NCBI RefSeq assembly: GCF_001429395.1
Contig: NZ_LMJT01000013.1
Span: forward strand, 326 to 64,325
Direction: 5' to 3'
DNA: 64,000 nucleotides
Source of the DNA: Allobosea sp. Root381
GTDB lineage: Bacteria; Pseudomonadota; Alphaproteobacteria; Rhizobiales; Beijerinckiaceae
Shown here: positions 44,098-54,354 of the stretch, piece by piece
Layout: each line of letters begins with the position of its first letter
Position numbering within the stretch: position 1 is the stretch's first letter
Notes under the pieces: model-generated
What the model was told of the DNA's origin: nothing
Seen by the model: the letters and a program-made list of their open reading frames with translations, nothing else
Database searches by the model: none
Program-made: the position numbers and the translations under genes

Positions 44098-44820
44098 CTA
44101 AGTCACCAACCCTCGACAGATCTCGATCAGCTCATCCGCCCAGCGCATCAGCAGGCTGAAAAGCACGAGCCACACCAACAGCAGGAAGTGCCAGTAGGTG
44201 GCGCAGAGCTCGACGCCGAGACGTAAAGCGCCGACGGCCTGCGGTGCGCTGCCCATCGGGATCGCGCAAGCCCTCGCCGTGATCCGCCAGAGCGCGACCA
44301 GCCCGCCCAGCATGTGCAGGCCATGGATCGCGGTGACCAGGCCAAAGAAGGCGCCGGCCGGGTTCGAGGCGGCGAAATAGCCCGCCTCGGCCAGCTCGCG
44401 CCAGGCCAGCAGCTGGCCGGCGAGAAAGGCCAGCGCCGACACGCCCGCTGCGAGCAGGCCGGAGCGGATGCCGTCGAGCTCGCCGCGGCGCGCGGCTATG
44501 ACGGTCGTGTGCAGCGCCACGCTGCTCAGCGCCAGCAGGCCGGTGCTGAACCAGAGCACGACCGGCATCGGCAGCGGGCGCCAATCGGTCATGCCCATGC
44601 GCATGACATAGGCGCTGACCAGCAGCGCGAAGAGCGAGCCGGCGACGACGAGGAAGGCGGCGAGGCCGAGCCTGGCGGTGGGGCGCGGCAATGGCGCCGT
44701 CCAGCCGGCATCGGCAGGGATGCCGACCTCGAGCCAAGGCTTGCTTGCAATGCCCTGGCGCAGCAGCCACCAGCCGGCGAAGCCTGCCAGCACGACCATG
44801 AAGCTGAGGATGACGACCAT
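44098..44820 (-). CDS. Second subunit III-like protein of the oxidase cluster
   Basis: A 240-residue protein with about six hydrophobic segments. The ends ITAIHGLHMLGGLVALW (written GLVTAIHGLHMLGG in the protein) and CATYWHFLLLVWLVLFSLL keep the subunit III signature, but the N-terminal half is divergent. Clusters of the coxMNOP kind carry two subunit III homologues in a row, and this one lies between subunit I and canonical subunit III. Gaps to its neighbours are 12 and 21 bases. Confidence 0.8.
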   Translation of the reverse strand: MVVILSFMVVLAGFAGWWLLRQGIASKPWLEVGIPADAGWTAPLPRPTARLGLAAFLVVAGSLFALLVSAYVMRMGMTDWRPLPMPVVLWFSTGLLALSSVALHTTVIAARRGELDGIRSGLLAAGVSALAFLAGQLLAWRELAEAGYFAASNPAGAFFGLVTAIHGLHMLGGLVALWRITARACAIPMGSAPQAVGALRLGVELCATYWHFLLLVWLVLFSLLMRWADELIEICRGLVT

Positions 44821-44832
44821 CGCCGCGCCTCC

Positions 44833-46593
44833 TCAAGCCAGCCGCGGATCAGGCGGCTGGTTCTGCGGCAGGAAGTCCTGCGCGGCGCCCGGCACGCTGT
44901 AGTCATAGGCCCAGCGATAGACCACCGGCAGCTCCTTGCCCCAATTGCCATGGGCGGGCGGCGTCTGCGGCGTCTGCCATTCGAGCGTGGTCGCGCGCCA
45001 GGGATTGCCGCCGGCGGGGCGGCCGCGCCTCAGGCTCCAGATCAGGTTGAACAGGAAGACGAGCTGCGCCGCGCCGACGATCAGCGCGACCACCGTGATG
45101 AAGATGTTGAGATCGACCGTCGAAGGCGGGACGAAGGCCATCTCGCCCATCTCGTGATAGCGCCGGGGCACGCCCATCAGCCCGATATAGTGCATCGGGA
45201 AGAAGATGGCGTAGGCGCCGAGGAAGGTGATCCAGAAATGCAGCTTGCCGAGCGTGTCGTCGAGCATGCGCCCGGTGATCTTCGGATACCAATGGTAGAT
45301 CGCGCCGAAGATCACGAGGATCGGCGCGACGCCCATGACCATGTGGAAATGCGCGACGACGAACATCGTGTCGGAAAGCGGCACGTCGACCACGACATTG
45401 CCGAGGAACAGCCCTGTCAGTCCGCCATTGACGAAGGTGACGATGAAGGCGAGCGCGAACAGCATCGGCAGGGTTAGGTGGATATCGCCGCGCCAGAGCG
45501 TCAGCACCCAGTTATAGACCTTGATCGCGGTCGGGATTGCGATGATCAGCGTCGTGGTGGCGAAGAAGAAGCCGAAGGCCGGATGCATGCCGCTGACATA
45601 CATGTGGTGCGCCCAGACGACGAAGCTCAGCGCCCCGATCCCGACCAGCGCCCAGACCATCATCCGGTATCCGAAGATGTTCTTGCGGGCATGGGTGCTG
45701 ATCAGATCGGAGACGATGCCGAAGGCCGGCAGGGCGACGATGTAGACCTCCGGATGGCCGAAGAACCAGAACAGATGCTGGAACAGGATCGGGCTGCCGC
45801 CCTTGTAGGCCAGCCGCTCGCCCATCGCGACGATCGAGGGCATGAAGAAGCTGGTGCCGATCAGCCGGTCGAGCAGCATCATCACGGCGCCGACGAACAG
45901 CGCCGGGAAGGCCAGCAGCGCCATCACGGTCGCGGTGAAGATGCCCCAGATCGTCAACGGCATCCGCATCAGCGTCATGCCCTTGCAGCGGCCTTGCAGC
46001 ACGGTCACGACATAGTTCAGCCCGCCCATGGTGAAGCCGATGATGAAGAGCATCAGCGAGACCAGCATGATGATGATGCCGGATTGCTGGCCGGGCGTGT
46101 TGGCGAGGATCGCCTGAGGCGGATAGAGCGTCCAGCCGGCCCCGGTCGGCCCGCCGGCGACGAAGAAGCCGCCGACCAGCACCAGCACGGCCAGGAAATA
46201 GATCCAGAAGCTCAGCATGTTGACGTAAGGAAACACCATATCGCGCGCGCCGAGCATCAGCGGGATCAGGTAGTTGCCGAAGCCGCCGAGGAAGAGCGCG
46301 GTCAGCAGGTAGATCACCATGATCATGCCGTGCATGGTGATGAGCTGATAGTAGAAATTCGCGTCGATGAAGGTGAGGAATCCGGGAAAGGCGAGCTGCA
46401 TCCGCATCAGCCAGGACAGCACCAGCGCGACCAGCCCGATGGCGAGCGCCGTCATCGAATACTGGATGGCGATGACCTTGGCGTCCTGCGAGAAGACGTA
46501 GCGCGTGATCCAGCTCTTCGGGTGATAGAGCTCGACATCGTCGTGATCCGGCATGGGAACCGGACCGGCAACGCCATGGGTCACATCGGCCAT
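44833..46593 (-). CDS. coxN: Cytochrome c oxidase subunit I (haem-copper, A1 type)
   Basis: A 586-residue catalytic subunit with about 12 helices. Metal ligands are visible. MHGMIMVIYLL holds a haem a His. HPEVYIVALPAFG has the CuB His, the D-channel Glu and the cross-linked Tyr. WAHHMYVSGM has the two CuB His residues. VVAHFHMVMG has the haem a3 and haem a His residues. It reduces O2 with electrons from cytochrome c via subunit II and pumps protons. The order II-I-III-like-III-IV is that of alternative oxidases expressed under special conditions, not the main ctaCD operon with its assembly genes. Confidence 0.93.
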   Translation of the reverse strand: MADVTHGVAGPVPMPDHDDVELYHPKSWITRYVFSQDAKVIAIQYSMTALAIGLVALVLSWLMRMQLAFPGFLTFIDANFYYQLITMHGMIMVIYLLTALFLGGFGNYLIPLMLGARDMVFPYVNMLSFWIYFLAVLVLVGGFFVAGGPTGAGWTLYPPQAILANTPGQQSGIIIMLVSLMLFIIGFTMGGLNYVVTVLQGRCKGMTLMRMPLTIWGIFTATVMALLAFPALFVGAVMMLLDRLIGTSFFMPSIVAMGERLAYKGGSPILFQHLFWFFGHPEVYIVALPAFGIVSDLISTHARKNIFGYRMMVWALVGIGALSFVVWAHHMYVSGMHPAFGFFFATTTLIIAIPTAIKVYNWVLTLWRGDIHLTLPMLFALAFIVTFVNGGLTGLFLGNVVVDVPLSDTMFVVAHFHMVMGVAPILVIFGAIYHWYPKITGRMLDDTLGKLHFWITFLGAYAIFFPMHYIGLMGVPRRYHEMGEMAFVPPSTVDLNIFITVVALIVGAAQLVFLFNLIWSLRRGRPAGGNPWRATTLEWQTPQTPPAHGNWGKELPVVYRWAYDYSVPGAAQDFLPQNQPPDPRLA

Positions 46594-46645
46594 CAGGACA
46601 CCCTTCCGCTCGTCGCCGGCCCGTTGTCGGACCCTCCCCCGGTCG

Positions 46646-47473
46646 CTAATCCCTCACGTCGTTCCTCGCCTGCGCCCGAGATGGCGCCTGCAGCTGGGCA
46701 AAAGTCTTCTGTTGCTGCAGCCAGGCCTGGTAGCCGCTCTCCGGCTCGACCACGACGCCGCCGCGCATGAAGGCGTGGCCGATGCTGCAGAGCTCGGCGC
46801 AGAGCGCGTCGAAGGTTCCGGTGCGGGTCGGGGTCAGCCAGTAATAGGTGACGACGCCCGGGATCATGTCCATCTTGGCGCGGAATTCCGGCACGTAGAA
46901 ATTGTGCAGGACGTCGAGCGAGCGCAGCAGCATCTTGACCGGCTTGCCGAGCGGGAGATGCAGCTGGTCGCCCTGGATGATGACGTCATCTTGCCCATGC
47001 GGATCGTTCGGGGCGAGGCCCAGCGGATTCTCCGGCGTGACATGAGCGACGTCGGTCGCCCCGAGCCGGCCATCGGCGCCGGGCAGGCGGTAGCTCCACT
47101 GCCATTGCTGACCGACGATCTCGACGGTGGCGGCGTCAGTGGGGACCGTGACGAAGCGGTGCCAGACAACGAGGCCGGGAGCGAGCATCGCTGCGACGCC
47201 GATGCCGGTGCCGATCGCGAGCCACCATTCGAGGCGCTTGTTCTCGGGCTCATAGGCGGCCCGATTGCCCTCGCGATGGCGGAAGCGCAGCACGCAATAG
47301 GCCATGAACAGCACGACCGCGGCGAAGACCACGCCAGTGATCCAGAAGGTAATGATCAGCGTGTCGTCGATATAGCCCCAGTTGGACGCGATCGGCGTCC
47401 ACCACCACGGGCTCACGAAGTGGAACACCACCGAGCCTACGACGATCAGAGCCAGTGCGATCGCGATAGCCAT
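46646..47473 (-). CDS. coxM: Cytochrome c oxidase subunit II (CuA)
   Basis: A 275-residue protein. Two N-terminal helices (IALALIVVGSVVFHFV and ITFWITGVVFAAVVLFMAY) are followed by a periplasmic cupredoxin. The CuA site is complete: HNFYVPEF holds the first His, and CAELCSIGHAFM supplies two Cys, Glu, His and Met. No fused cytochrome c domain follows. It accepts electrons from soluble cytochrome c. It is first in the oxidase operon; the promoter should lie in 47474-47600. Confidence 0.93.
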   Translation of the reverse strand: MAIAIALALIVVGSVVFHFVSPWWWTPIASNWGYIDDTLIITFWITGVVFAAVVLFMAYCVLRFRHREGNRAAYEPENKRLEWWLAIGTGIGVAAMLAPGLVVWHRFVTVPTDAATVEIVGQQWQWSYRLPGADGRLGATDVAHVTPENPLGLAPNDPHGQDDVIIQGDQLHLPLGKPVKMLLRSLDVLHNFYVPEFRAKMDMIPGVVTYYWLTPTRTGTFDALCAELCSIGHAFMRGGVVVEPESGYQAWLQQQKTFAQLQAPSRAQARNDVRD

Positions 47474-47569
47474 CCTCTGTCATCCCGTGCTGGGCAGCGA
47501 TGAGCAGGCAGGGATCGTCACAGCGCCGGGGCGGCGCCGCGGCGCTAGGCCAAGGCACTCCTACAAGGC

Positions 47570-47583
47570 TTGGGCGTGATCAA
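47570..47583. promoter_or_regulatory. Weak FNR/FixK-like site upstream of the oxidase operon
   Basis: TTGGGCGTGATCAA has the 14-base length of the FNR/FixK box TTGAT-N4-ATCAA. The right half is perfect and the left half matches 3 of 5. It lies 97 bases before the subunit II start. Confidence 0.25.
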
Positions 47584-47854
47584 AACAGCGGGCCGGAGTC
47601 GGATCCGGCCATGGCAAGGATGAGATTTGACGAAAGGAAAAGCGGCACATGACGGCCGTGGGGCGCATGCTCGGCGGAGCGCCCCCGCAGGTCTGGAACG
47701 TTGCCTTCTCCTAGCCATCGCGAACCTCTGGTTTCGCTGGACGACCACATCAGGCGCAACGCAGGCATAGCCGCTGCATGATCTTCAGGAAATGCAGCGA
47801 TAGTCGCCGATAGTTTTCGTCCCGCTCGCCACGGTTGTCAAATGAGGGTGGCAG

Positions 47855-47933
47855 CTCGCATCCCCGTCGATGCGAGGCGCGCAAGCGATGAAGCAATCCA
47901 AGAGCGGCAGTGCTCTACGCTTTGCTGGATTGC
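47855..47933. other. Tandem hairpins, possible structured RNA
   Basis: CTCGCATC (47855-47862) pairs with GATGCGAG (47869-47876). Then GCAATCCA-AGAGC (47893-47905) pairs with GCTCT (47912-47916) and TGGATTGC (47926-47933). The two stable stems lie one after the other in a non-coding stretch about 130 bases before a start codon. They could be a leader element or a small RNA. No known riboswitch consensus is recognised. Confidence 0.35.
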
Positions 47934-48061
47934 CTGCCTTGCGCTCCCGATGACGAAGCCCGGCGCGGGATGGGCCTGTGCCCGACGCATGGCGAGGCGG
48001 TTGCGCGGCCGGCGGCTTTTCCTCGACACTACGGCATCTGGATAAGGGGCGGAGCGCCGGC

Positions 48062-49585
48062 ATGTTCAACTGGTCGCTGGCCCGAGAAGAGGCCCTCGCC
48101 ATCGCGCAGGGCTGGACGGATGAGGGCGGGCCCGGCGGGGCCATCGTCCTGTTCGATCGCGAAGGCATCCGCGAGGCGCAGGGCGGCGGCTACGCCTCGA
48201 TCGAGCATGTGCTGCCTTTCACGCCGGATACGCAGAACCGCTTCGCATCGATCAGCAAGCATGTCCTCGCGGTCGCCCTGCTCCAGGCCGGGATCGACCT
48301 CGACACGCCACTCGGCACGCTCCTGGCCGCGCTGCCGGAACCGCTGGCGCAGGTGCCGCTCGGCCGGGCGCTCGACATGACGGCTGCGCTGCCCGACATG
48401 ATGGAGGTGCTCTGGCAGCAGGGCGTCCCGTTCACGGCAAGCCTCAGCGCCGCGGATATCCTCTCGGTCCTGCGGCGCCTGCCGGGGTTGAACGGCGTCC
48501 CCGGCGCGGAGATGGCCTATTCGAATACGGGCTGGCGGCTGGCGCAGACGATCGTCGAGCAGCATGCCGGCTCCAACTATGCCGAGGTCGTCGCCGGGCT
48601 GGTCGCTCCGTTCGACCTGCCGATCCGTTTCGTCTCCGACGAGACCGAGATCGTGCCCGGGCTGGCGACCGGCTATTGGCGCGACGGCACAGGCTGGCGG
48701 CGGGGCCGCTACGGCGTCAATTTCTCGGCCTCGGGCGGCATGGCCGGCAGCGCCACCGCTCTGGCGCTCTGGTCCTCGGCGCTGATGGCCGGTCGCGGAA
48801 CGCTTGCCGGAATGCTGGAGCGCCTCACCGCGCCACGGCACTTCAACGATGGCGGCGAAAACCCCTATCGGCTCGGACTCGTGGCGAGCGCTCTCGGCAA
48901 GGTCGCCCTCGTCGGCCATGGCGGTTCGCTGCCCGGCTATCGCAACCACATGCTGATGGCGCCCGAACTCGGCGTCGGCGTGGTCGTGATGAGCAATCGC
49001 GAGGAGGAGGCGCTGTGGCCGGCGCTGCGCGTGCTGGCGGCGCTCGCAGGCGAGGCGATGCCGGCCGCAGCGCGCGACGTGCCGACCGGCCTGTTCGCCG
49101 CCGAGACCGGCCCGTTCTGGGCTGAGGTCGCGGCGGATTCGATCAGCTATATGGGCGGTTTCGAGCGGCTCGTCGCGGATGGCACGAGGGGCCTGCGCAG
49201 CCTGCCGGCCTATCTCGACATCAGGCTGAAGCCCTCCGGGCCCGACATCCTCGAAGGGCGGATCGGCGGCGCGGCTCGCCGGCTGCTGCGCGTGCCCCCG
49301 ACGCCGCTCGATCCAGAACTCACCGGCGCATGGCGCGAGCGCAGCACCGGAGCGGCGCTCGCGATCAATGCGGACGGCACGGCGCTGATGCCCTGGCTCG
49401 CCGGTACCGGCGTCGAGAGCCGGCTTACGCCCCTGCCCGGCGGCCGGGCGCTGGCGGACCTCAATCACGGCCCCTGGCGGCACAGGCCTTGCCTGTGGCT
49501 GCAGCCCGACGGAAGCTTGCGCCTCGCCAGCCACCGCGCGCGCATCATGCATTTCGACCGCGTTCACGAAGGAGCGTTCTCATGA
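48062..49585 (+). CDS. Serine hydrolase, D-aminopeptidase-like (S12 family)
   Basis: A 507-residue protein starting MFNWSLAREE at 48062. The catalytic domain of the beta-lactamase class C / S12 fold has SxxK at 63-66 (SISK), the Tyr in AYSNTGW and the HxG triad part in GHGGSLPGY. The last 170 residues form two beta-rich domains (ELTGAWRERSTGAALAINADG), as in D-aminopeptidase DAP of Ochrobactrum, which has the same length and layout. It probably removes N-terminal D-residues from peptides or acts on a related amide. No signal peptide, so cytosolic. Its stop overlaps the start of a peptide-binding protein gene, which fits use of imported peptides. Confidence 0.8.
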   Translation: MFNWSLAREEALAIAQGWTDEGGPGGAIVLFDREGIREAQGGGYASIEHVLPFTPDTQNRFASISKHVLAVALLQAGIDLDTPLGTLLAALPEPLAQVPLGRALDMTAALPDMMEVLWQQGVPFTASLSAADILSVLRRLPGLNGVPGAEMAYSNTGWRLAQTIVEQHAGSNYAEVVAGLVAPFDLPIRFVSDETEIVPGLATGYWRDGTGWRRGRYGVNFSASGGMAGSATALALWSSALMAGRGTLAGMLERLTAPRHFNDGGENPYRLGLVASALGKVALVGHGGSLPGYRNHMLMAPELGVGVVVMSNREEEALWPALRVLAALAGEAMPAAARDVPTGLFAAETGPFWAEVAADSISYMGGFERLVADGTRGLRSLPAYLDIRLKPSGPDILEGRIGGAARRLLRVPPTPLDPELTGAWRERSTGAALAINADGTALMPWLAGTGVESRLTPLPGGRALADLNHGPWRHRPCLWLQPDGSLRLASHRARIMHFDRVHEGAFS

Positions 49586-51165
49586 TCATTCGTCGCCTGA
49601 TCGGGCTGGCCTGCGGCGTCGGCGCCCTCGCGCTCGCAGCGGGAGCGCTGGCCCAGCCGGCCCCGCAGAAGGTGCTCAAGGTCGCGCCGCATGCCGATCT
49701 GAAGACGCTCGACCCGGTCGCGGCCTCGATCGTGATCACACGCATGCACGGGCTGATGATCTATGAGAGCCTGTTCGCCTGGGATGCGAAGCTCCAGCCG
49801 CAGCCGCAGATGGTCGAGAGCTTCTCGACCTCGCCGGACAAACTGGCCTGGACCTTCACGCTGCGGCCGGGGCTGAAGTTCCACGATGGCCAGCCGGTCA
49901 CGACCCGCGACGTCATCGCCTCGCTGAAGCGCTGGATGGCGCGCGACACGATCGGCGGCAAGCTCGGCGAATACACCGACCGGATGGAGGCGACCGGCGA
50001 CCGCAGCTTCGTGCTGCACCTCAAGCGGCCGATGGCGCTGGTGCCCTTCGCGCTCGGCTCGGCGGTCGGCCAGATCCCCGTGATCATGCGCGAGAGCGAC
50101 GCTTCCAGCGATCCGATGAAGCCGATCACCGAGACGATTGGCAGCGGCCCCTTTCGCTTCAACCGCGCCGACTGGCGCAGCGGCGCCAAGGTCGTCTACG
50201 ACCGCAACCCCGATTACGTGCCGCGCCAGGAGCCGCCGGACGGTCTCGCGGGTGGGCGCGTCGTCAAGGTCGACCGCGTGGAATGGCTGATCATGCCCGA
50301 TGCCGCGACGGCGGCGGCAGCGCTCCAGACCGGCGAGATCGACATATGGGAGCAGCCGAGCCAGGACCTGATCCCGGTGATCTCGACCAGCAAGGAGGTC
50401 AAGGTCGAGCGCTTCTCGAACCTGCAGAACCAGGTGATGCTGCGCCCGAACAGCCTGCATCCGCCCTTCAACAACCCGAAGGCCCGCCTCGCCCTCGCCT
50501 ATGCCACCGACCAGGCCGATTTCCTCGCCGCCGGCTATGGCGACGAGGAATGGTGGAAGCGCTGCACCTCCTATTTCGTCTGCGGCGGTCCGAACGGCAC
50601 CGAAGTCGGCATGGAGGCCTTTGCCAAGCCCGACCTCCAGACCGCGCGAAAACTCCTGGCCGAGAGCGGCTACAAGGGCGAGCGGCTGGTGCTGAGCACC
50701 AGCAACGACATCGCCCCGATCGGCCGCATGGCCGAGGTCGCGGCGGCATCGCTAAGGAAGGTCGGCTTCAACATCGACCTGCAGGTCGCCGACTGGGGCA
50801 CGGTCACCACCCGCCAGCAGAACCGCGGCACGATCGACCAGGGCGGCTGGAACCTCTTCGTCACCACCGCCTCGGGCGCGACGATGCAGTCTCCCCTGAC
50901 CAATATCGGCACCAACATGGCCTGCGAGCGGGCCTGGTCCGGCTGGCCCTGCGACGCGGAAGCCGAGAAGCTGCGCGGCGCGGTGGTCGACGCGCCGGAC
51001 GAGGCCAGCCGCAAGCTCGCCCTCGAAGTGCTGCACAAGCGGCTCGCCGAGATGCAGCCTTACCGGGTGCTCGGCCAGTTCGACCAGCCCTATGCGCGCC
51101 GGGCCAACGTCTCGGGCGTCCTCGCCGCGCCGGTGATGCTGTTCTGGAACATCGAGAAGAAGTAG
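49582..51165 (+). CDS. ABC transporter peptide-binding protein (family 5, DppA-like)
   Basis: A 527-residue periplasmic protein. The ATG overlaps the hydrolase stop (ATGA), with GAAGGAG upstream. Signal peptide 1-24 ends ALAQ. The solute-binding family 5 body is clear: VAPHADLKTLDPVAA, then AWTFTLRPGLKFHDGQPVTTRDV, then TIGSGPFRF. No Dpp permease genes follow in this window; a terminator comes next. It should deliver a di- or oligopeptide, perhaps with D-residues, to a transporter encoded elsewhere. Confidence 0.9.
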   Translation: MIIRRLIGLACGVGALALAAGALAQPAPQKVLKVAPHADLKTLDPVAASIVITRMHGLMIYESLFAWDAKLQPQPQMVESFSTSPDKLAWTFTLRPGLKFHDGQPVTTRDVIASLKRWMARDTIGGKLGEYTDRMEATGDRSFVLHLKRPMALVPFALGSAVGQIPVIMRESDASSDPMKPITETIGSGPFRFNRADWRSGAKVVYDRNPDYVPRQEPPDGLAGGRVVKVDRVEWLIMPDAATAAAALQTGEIDIWEQPSQDLIPVISTSKEVKVERFSNLQNQVMLRPNSLHPPFNNPKARLALAYATDQADFLAAGYGDEEWWKRCTSYFVCGGPNGTEVGMEAFAKPDLQTARKLLAESGYKGERLVLSTSNDIAPIGRMAEVAAASLRKVGFNIDLQVADWGTVTTRQQNRGTIDQGGWNLFVTTASGATMQSPLTNIGTNMACERAWSGWPCDAEAEKLRGAVVDAPDEASRKLALEVLHKRLAEMQPYRVLGQFDQPYARRANVSGVLAAPVMLFWNIEKK

Positions 51166-51174
51166 CCCGGCAGA

Positions 51175-51206
51175 GCGGGGCGCGCGTCGGTTCGACGCCG
51201 CCCCGC
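51175..51206. terminator. Bidirectional terminator between convergent genes
   Basis: GCGGGGCG (51175-51182) and CGCCCCGC (51199-51206), continued inward by GCGTCG-GTT-CGACGC with one bulged C, make a 14-bp stem with a 3-base loop. It lies 10 bases after the peptide-binding gene and just 5 bases beyond the end of the RND gene. Confidence 0.7.
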
Positions 51207-51211
51207 GGGCT

Positions 51212-54200
51212 TCACGGCGCCTCGGTCTGCTTCGGCCGCGCCGATGGCCGCAGGCGCTCGCGCAGCGACTGGAAGACGACGTAGAGCGCGGGAATCACGA
51301 AGATCCCGATGAAGGCCGCCGCCAGCATGCCGCCGAAGACCGGCGTGCCGACATTGCGCCGGGCGAGCTTCGAGGGTCCCTCGGCGATCACCAGCGGCAG
51401 CAGCCCGAGGATGAAGGCGAACGAGGTCATCATCACCGGCCGGAAACGCATCCGCGCGCCCTCGGTCGCGGCGTGCAGCAGCGGGTGGCCTTTCTCGCGC
51501 AACTCCTTGGCGAACTCGACGATCAGGATGCCGTTCTTGGCCGCCAGCCCGATCAGCACGACGATGCCGATCTGGGCGTAGAGATCCAGCGTGAGCCCGG
51601 CGAGGACGATGGCGACGAAGGAACCGAGGATGCCGACCGCCACCGAGAGCAGCACCGGCACGGGGATAGTCCAACTCTCGTAGAGCGCGACGAGGAAGAG
51701 ATAGGCGAAGAGCAGGGCGAAGGCGAGGATGAGCCCGGTCTGCCCCTCGGCCCGCTTCTCCTGGAAGGAGATGTCGGTCCATTCGCCGCGATAGCCCGAC
51801 GGCAACGTCTTGGCCGAGACGGCCTCCATGGCGGCCAGCGCCTGGCCGGAGGAGACGCCCGGCGCCGGCGAGCCCTGCACCGTCGCCGCCAGGCGGTTGT
51901 TGTAGCGGATCAGCGCCTGCGGGCCGACCACGACCCGCGCCTCGACGAAGGAGCGCAGCGGGATCATGTCCCCGGCGCGGCTGCGGACATGGATGCGGTA
52001 GATGTCGTCGATCGAGGCGCGGTCGGTGCTCTCGGCCTGGACCTGGACCTGCCAGGTGCGGCCGAACAGGTTCATGTCGTTGACGTAGTAGCCGCCGAGC
52101 GAGGCCTGCAGCGCCTGGAAGACGCTCGACAGGTCGACGCCGAGGATCTGGACCTTGTCGCGATCGATGTCGAGATAGATCGAGGGCGTCGAATCCGAGA
52201 AGGTCGAGAAGACGCGCCGCAATTGCGGGTCCTGGTTGGCGGCGATGACGAGGCCGCGCAGGGTGCGGCCCAGCGCCTTCGGGTCCGAGCCGGTCATGTC
52301 CATCACGACATGGGTGAAGCCGCCGCCGCTGCCGAGGCCGATGATCGGCGGCGGGGCGATCGGCACGGCATTGCCCTCGCGCACGGCGCGGAATTTCTGC
52401 GCCAGCCTCGCGATGATGGCGGGCGCCGCATCCTCGGGCCTGGTGCGCTCGTCGAAAGGCTTCAGCGAGATCAGGAAGAAGCCGGAATTCGGCTGGGAGT
52501 AGTTGTCGATGAAGTTCAGCCCGACGACCGTCGAGTAGTCGGCGATGGCGGGCTCGGTCTTCAGGATGTCCTCGACCTGGCTCATCATCGCCGAGGTCCG
52601 CCCGACCGAGGCGCCGTCCGGCAGCTGGGCGACGACGAAAAAGGCGCCCTGGTCGTCCTCGGGCAGGAACCCGGTCGGCGTGATCCGGCCCATGAAGTAG
52701 ATGCCGGCGCCGAAGGCCGCTGTCAGTGCCAGGCTGACGAAAGCGACGCGCACCAGCCTCGCCACGGCATTGCCGTAGCGATCGCGCGTCCAGTCGATGC
52801 CGCGCATGACGTGGCGGATCGGACCGCGTCGCGGACCTTGATGCGGCTTCAGCAGCACGGCGCAGAGCGCCGGCGAGAGGGTCAGCGCGTTGATCGCCGA
52901 GAGCACCATCGCCACCGCGACCGTGACGGCGAACTGCCGGAACAGCTCGCCCGAGATGCCGGGGATGAAGGCGACCGGCACGAAGACCGAGAGCAGGACA
53001 AGCGTGATCGCGACGATCGGCGCGACGATCTCGCCCATCGCCTTCTTGGTCGCCTCGGCCGGGGTGAGTTCTGGATGCTCCTCCATCACGCGCTCGACAT
53101 TCTCGATCACCACGATCGCGTCGTCGACGACGATGCCGATGGCAAGGACGACCGCGAGCAGCGAGACGGTGTTGGCGGAATAGCCGATGGCGTTGAGAAC
53201 GATGAAGGCACCGACCAGGCTGACAGGCACAGCGACGGTCGGGATCAGCGTGGCGCGGAAGTTGCCGAGGAAGAGATAGACGACGAGCACGACGAGGATG
53301 AAGGCCTCGATCAGCGTCTTCTGGACCTCGTGGATCGTGGCGGAGACGAAGGCCGTCGGATCGTAGGTGACCTTCCAGGCGAGGCCCTCGGGGAAGGCCT
53401 TCGCGAGGTCTCCGACCGTCTTCTTGACCGCATCGAGCGCGGCGATCGCGTTGGCGCCCGGCGACTGATAGATGCCGATCAGCACGGCGGGCCCGCCGTT
53501 CAGCCGCGTGGCGCGGTCGAGGTTGGCGGCGCCGAGTTCGAGGCGCGCGACGTCGGAAAGCCGCAGGATCGAACCGTCCGGGTTGGTGCGCAGCACGATC
53601 TTGCCGAATTCCTCCGGCGTGCTCAGCCTGCCCTTGGTCTGGATGTTGAGCTGCAGCTGCTGGTCGTCGGAGATCGGGCGCGCGCCGATGCGCCCGACCG
53701 CCGCCTGGGCGTTCTGGGCCTGGATCGCGGTGATGATGTCGTTGGTCGTGAGGTTCAGGCCGGTCAGCTGGTCGGTGCGGATCCAGGCCCGCATCGCATA
53801 ATCCTGCGCGCCGAACAGCGCCGCATCGCCGACGCCCGGCGTCGAGCGGATCGCATCGAGCAGGTTGATCGTGACGTAGTTCGAGACGAAGAGCTGGTCA
53901 TAGGCGCCGGTCGGGGCATGAACCGCGATCACGCCGAGTAGCGCGGAGGACTTCTTCTTGACCGTGACGCCCTGGCGCTGCACCTCCTGGGGCAACTTCG
54001 ACAGCGCGATCTGCACGCGGTTGTTGACGTTGACGCTGTTGATGTCGGGATTGGTGCCGAGCTCGAACGAGACCAGCAGCGAATAGCTGCCGTCATTGCC
54101 GCTGACGCTCTTCATGTAGATCATCTTGTCGGTGCCGACGATCTGCGCCTCGATCGGCTGCGCCACCGTCTGCTCGACCACCGCCGCCGAGGCGCCGGGA

Positions 54201-54349
54201 TAGGACGTCGTCACCGAGACCTGCGGCGGCACGATGTCGGGATATTGCGCGACGGGAATCGCGAAGAGCGAGAGCAGCCCCGCGATCGTGGTGACGAGCG
54301 CGATGACGATGGCCAGCCGCGGCCGGTCGACGAAGACGGAGCTGATCAT
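51212..54349 (-). CDS. RND multidrug efflux permease (HAE-1, AcrB/MexB-like)
   Basis: A 1,045-residue inner-membrane transporter of normal length, with 12 helices and two large periplasmic loops. It begins [19 protein letters not shown]. The proton-relay Asp pair lies in [20 protein letters not shown] (helix 4). The family motif of the N-terminal docking region ([29 protein letters not shown]) is present. It exports hydrophobic drugs or toxic compounds with the adaptor encoded 5 bases upstream. No outer-membrane factor gene is adjacent, so a shared TolC-like channel is presumed. Confidence 0.95.
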   Translation of the reverse strand: MISSVFVDRPRLAIVIALVTTIAGLLSLFAIPVAQYPDIVPPQVSVTTSYPGASAAVVEQTVAQPIEAQIVGTDKMIYMKSVSGNDGSYSLLVSFELGTNPDINSVNVNNRVQIALSKLPQEVQRQGVTVKKKSSALLGVIAVHAPTGAYDQLFVSNYVTINLLDAIRSTPGVGDAALFGAQDYAMRAWIRTDQLTGLNLTTNDIITAIQAQNAQAAVGRIGARPISDDQQLQLNIQTKGRLSTPEEFGKIVLRTNPDGSILRLSDVARLELGAANLDRATRLNGGPAVLIGIYQSPGANAIAALDAVKKTVGDLAKAFPEGLAWKVTYDPTAFVSATIHEVQKTLIEAFILVVLVVYLFLGNFRATLIPTVAVPVSLVGAFIVLNAIGYSANTVSLLAVVLAIGIVVDDAIVVIENVERVMEEHPELTPAEATKKAMGEIVAPIVAITLVLLSVFVPVAFIPGISGELFRQFAVTVAVAMVLSAINALTLSPALCAVLLKPHQGPRRGPIRHVMRGIDWTRDRYGNAVARLVRVAFVSLALTAAFGAGIYFMGRITPTGFLPEDDQGAFFVVAQLPDGASVGRTSAMMSQVEDILKTEPAIADYSTVVGLNFIDNYSQPNSGFFLISLKPFDERTRPEDAAPAIIARLAQKFRAVREGNAVPIAPPPIIGLGSGGGFTHVVMDMTGSDPKALGRTLRGLVIAANQDPQLRRVFSTFSDSTPSIYLDIDRDKVQILGVDLSSVFQALQASLGGYYVNDMNLFGRTWQVQVQAESTDRASIDDIYRIHVRSRAGDMIPLRSFVEARVVVGPQALIRYNNRLAATVQGSPAPGVSSGQALAAMEAVSAKTLPSGYRGEWTDISFQEKRAEGQTGLILAFALLFAYLFLVALYESWTIPVPVLLSVAVGILGSFVAIVLAGLTLDLYAQIGIVVLIGLAAKNGILIVEFAKELREKGHPLLHAATEGARMRFRPVMMTSFAFILGLLPLVIAEGPSKLARRNVGTPVFGGMLAAAFIGIFVIPALYVVFQSLRERLRPSARPKQTEAP

Positions 54350-54354
54350 GAGGC

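Larger units (their letters stand above)
47474..48061. other. 588-base intergenic region between divergent operons
   Basis: No gene with a family signature is found. It contains the oxidase promoter region to the left, with an FNR-like palindrome at 47570-47583 and an inverted repeat GGCCGGA/TCCGGCC near 47593. To the right, before the hydrolase gene, it contains two hairpins at 47855-47933. Confidence 0.45.

Noticed and set aside
51473..53941. 822-codon frame antisense to the RND permease
   Set aside because: Extremely rich in Asp, Arg, Glu and Gly with no fold; a shadow of the 1,045-residue transporter.
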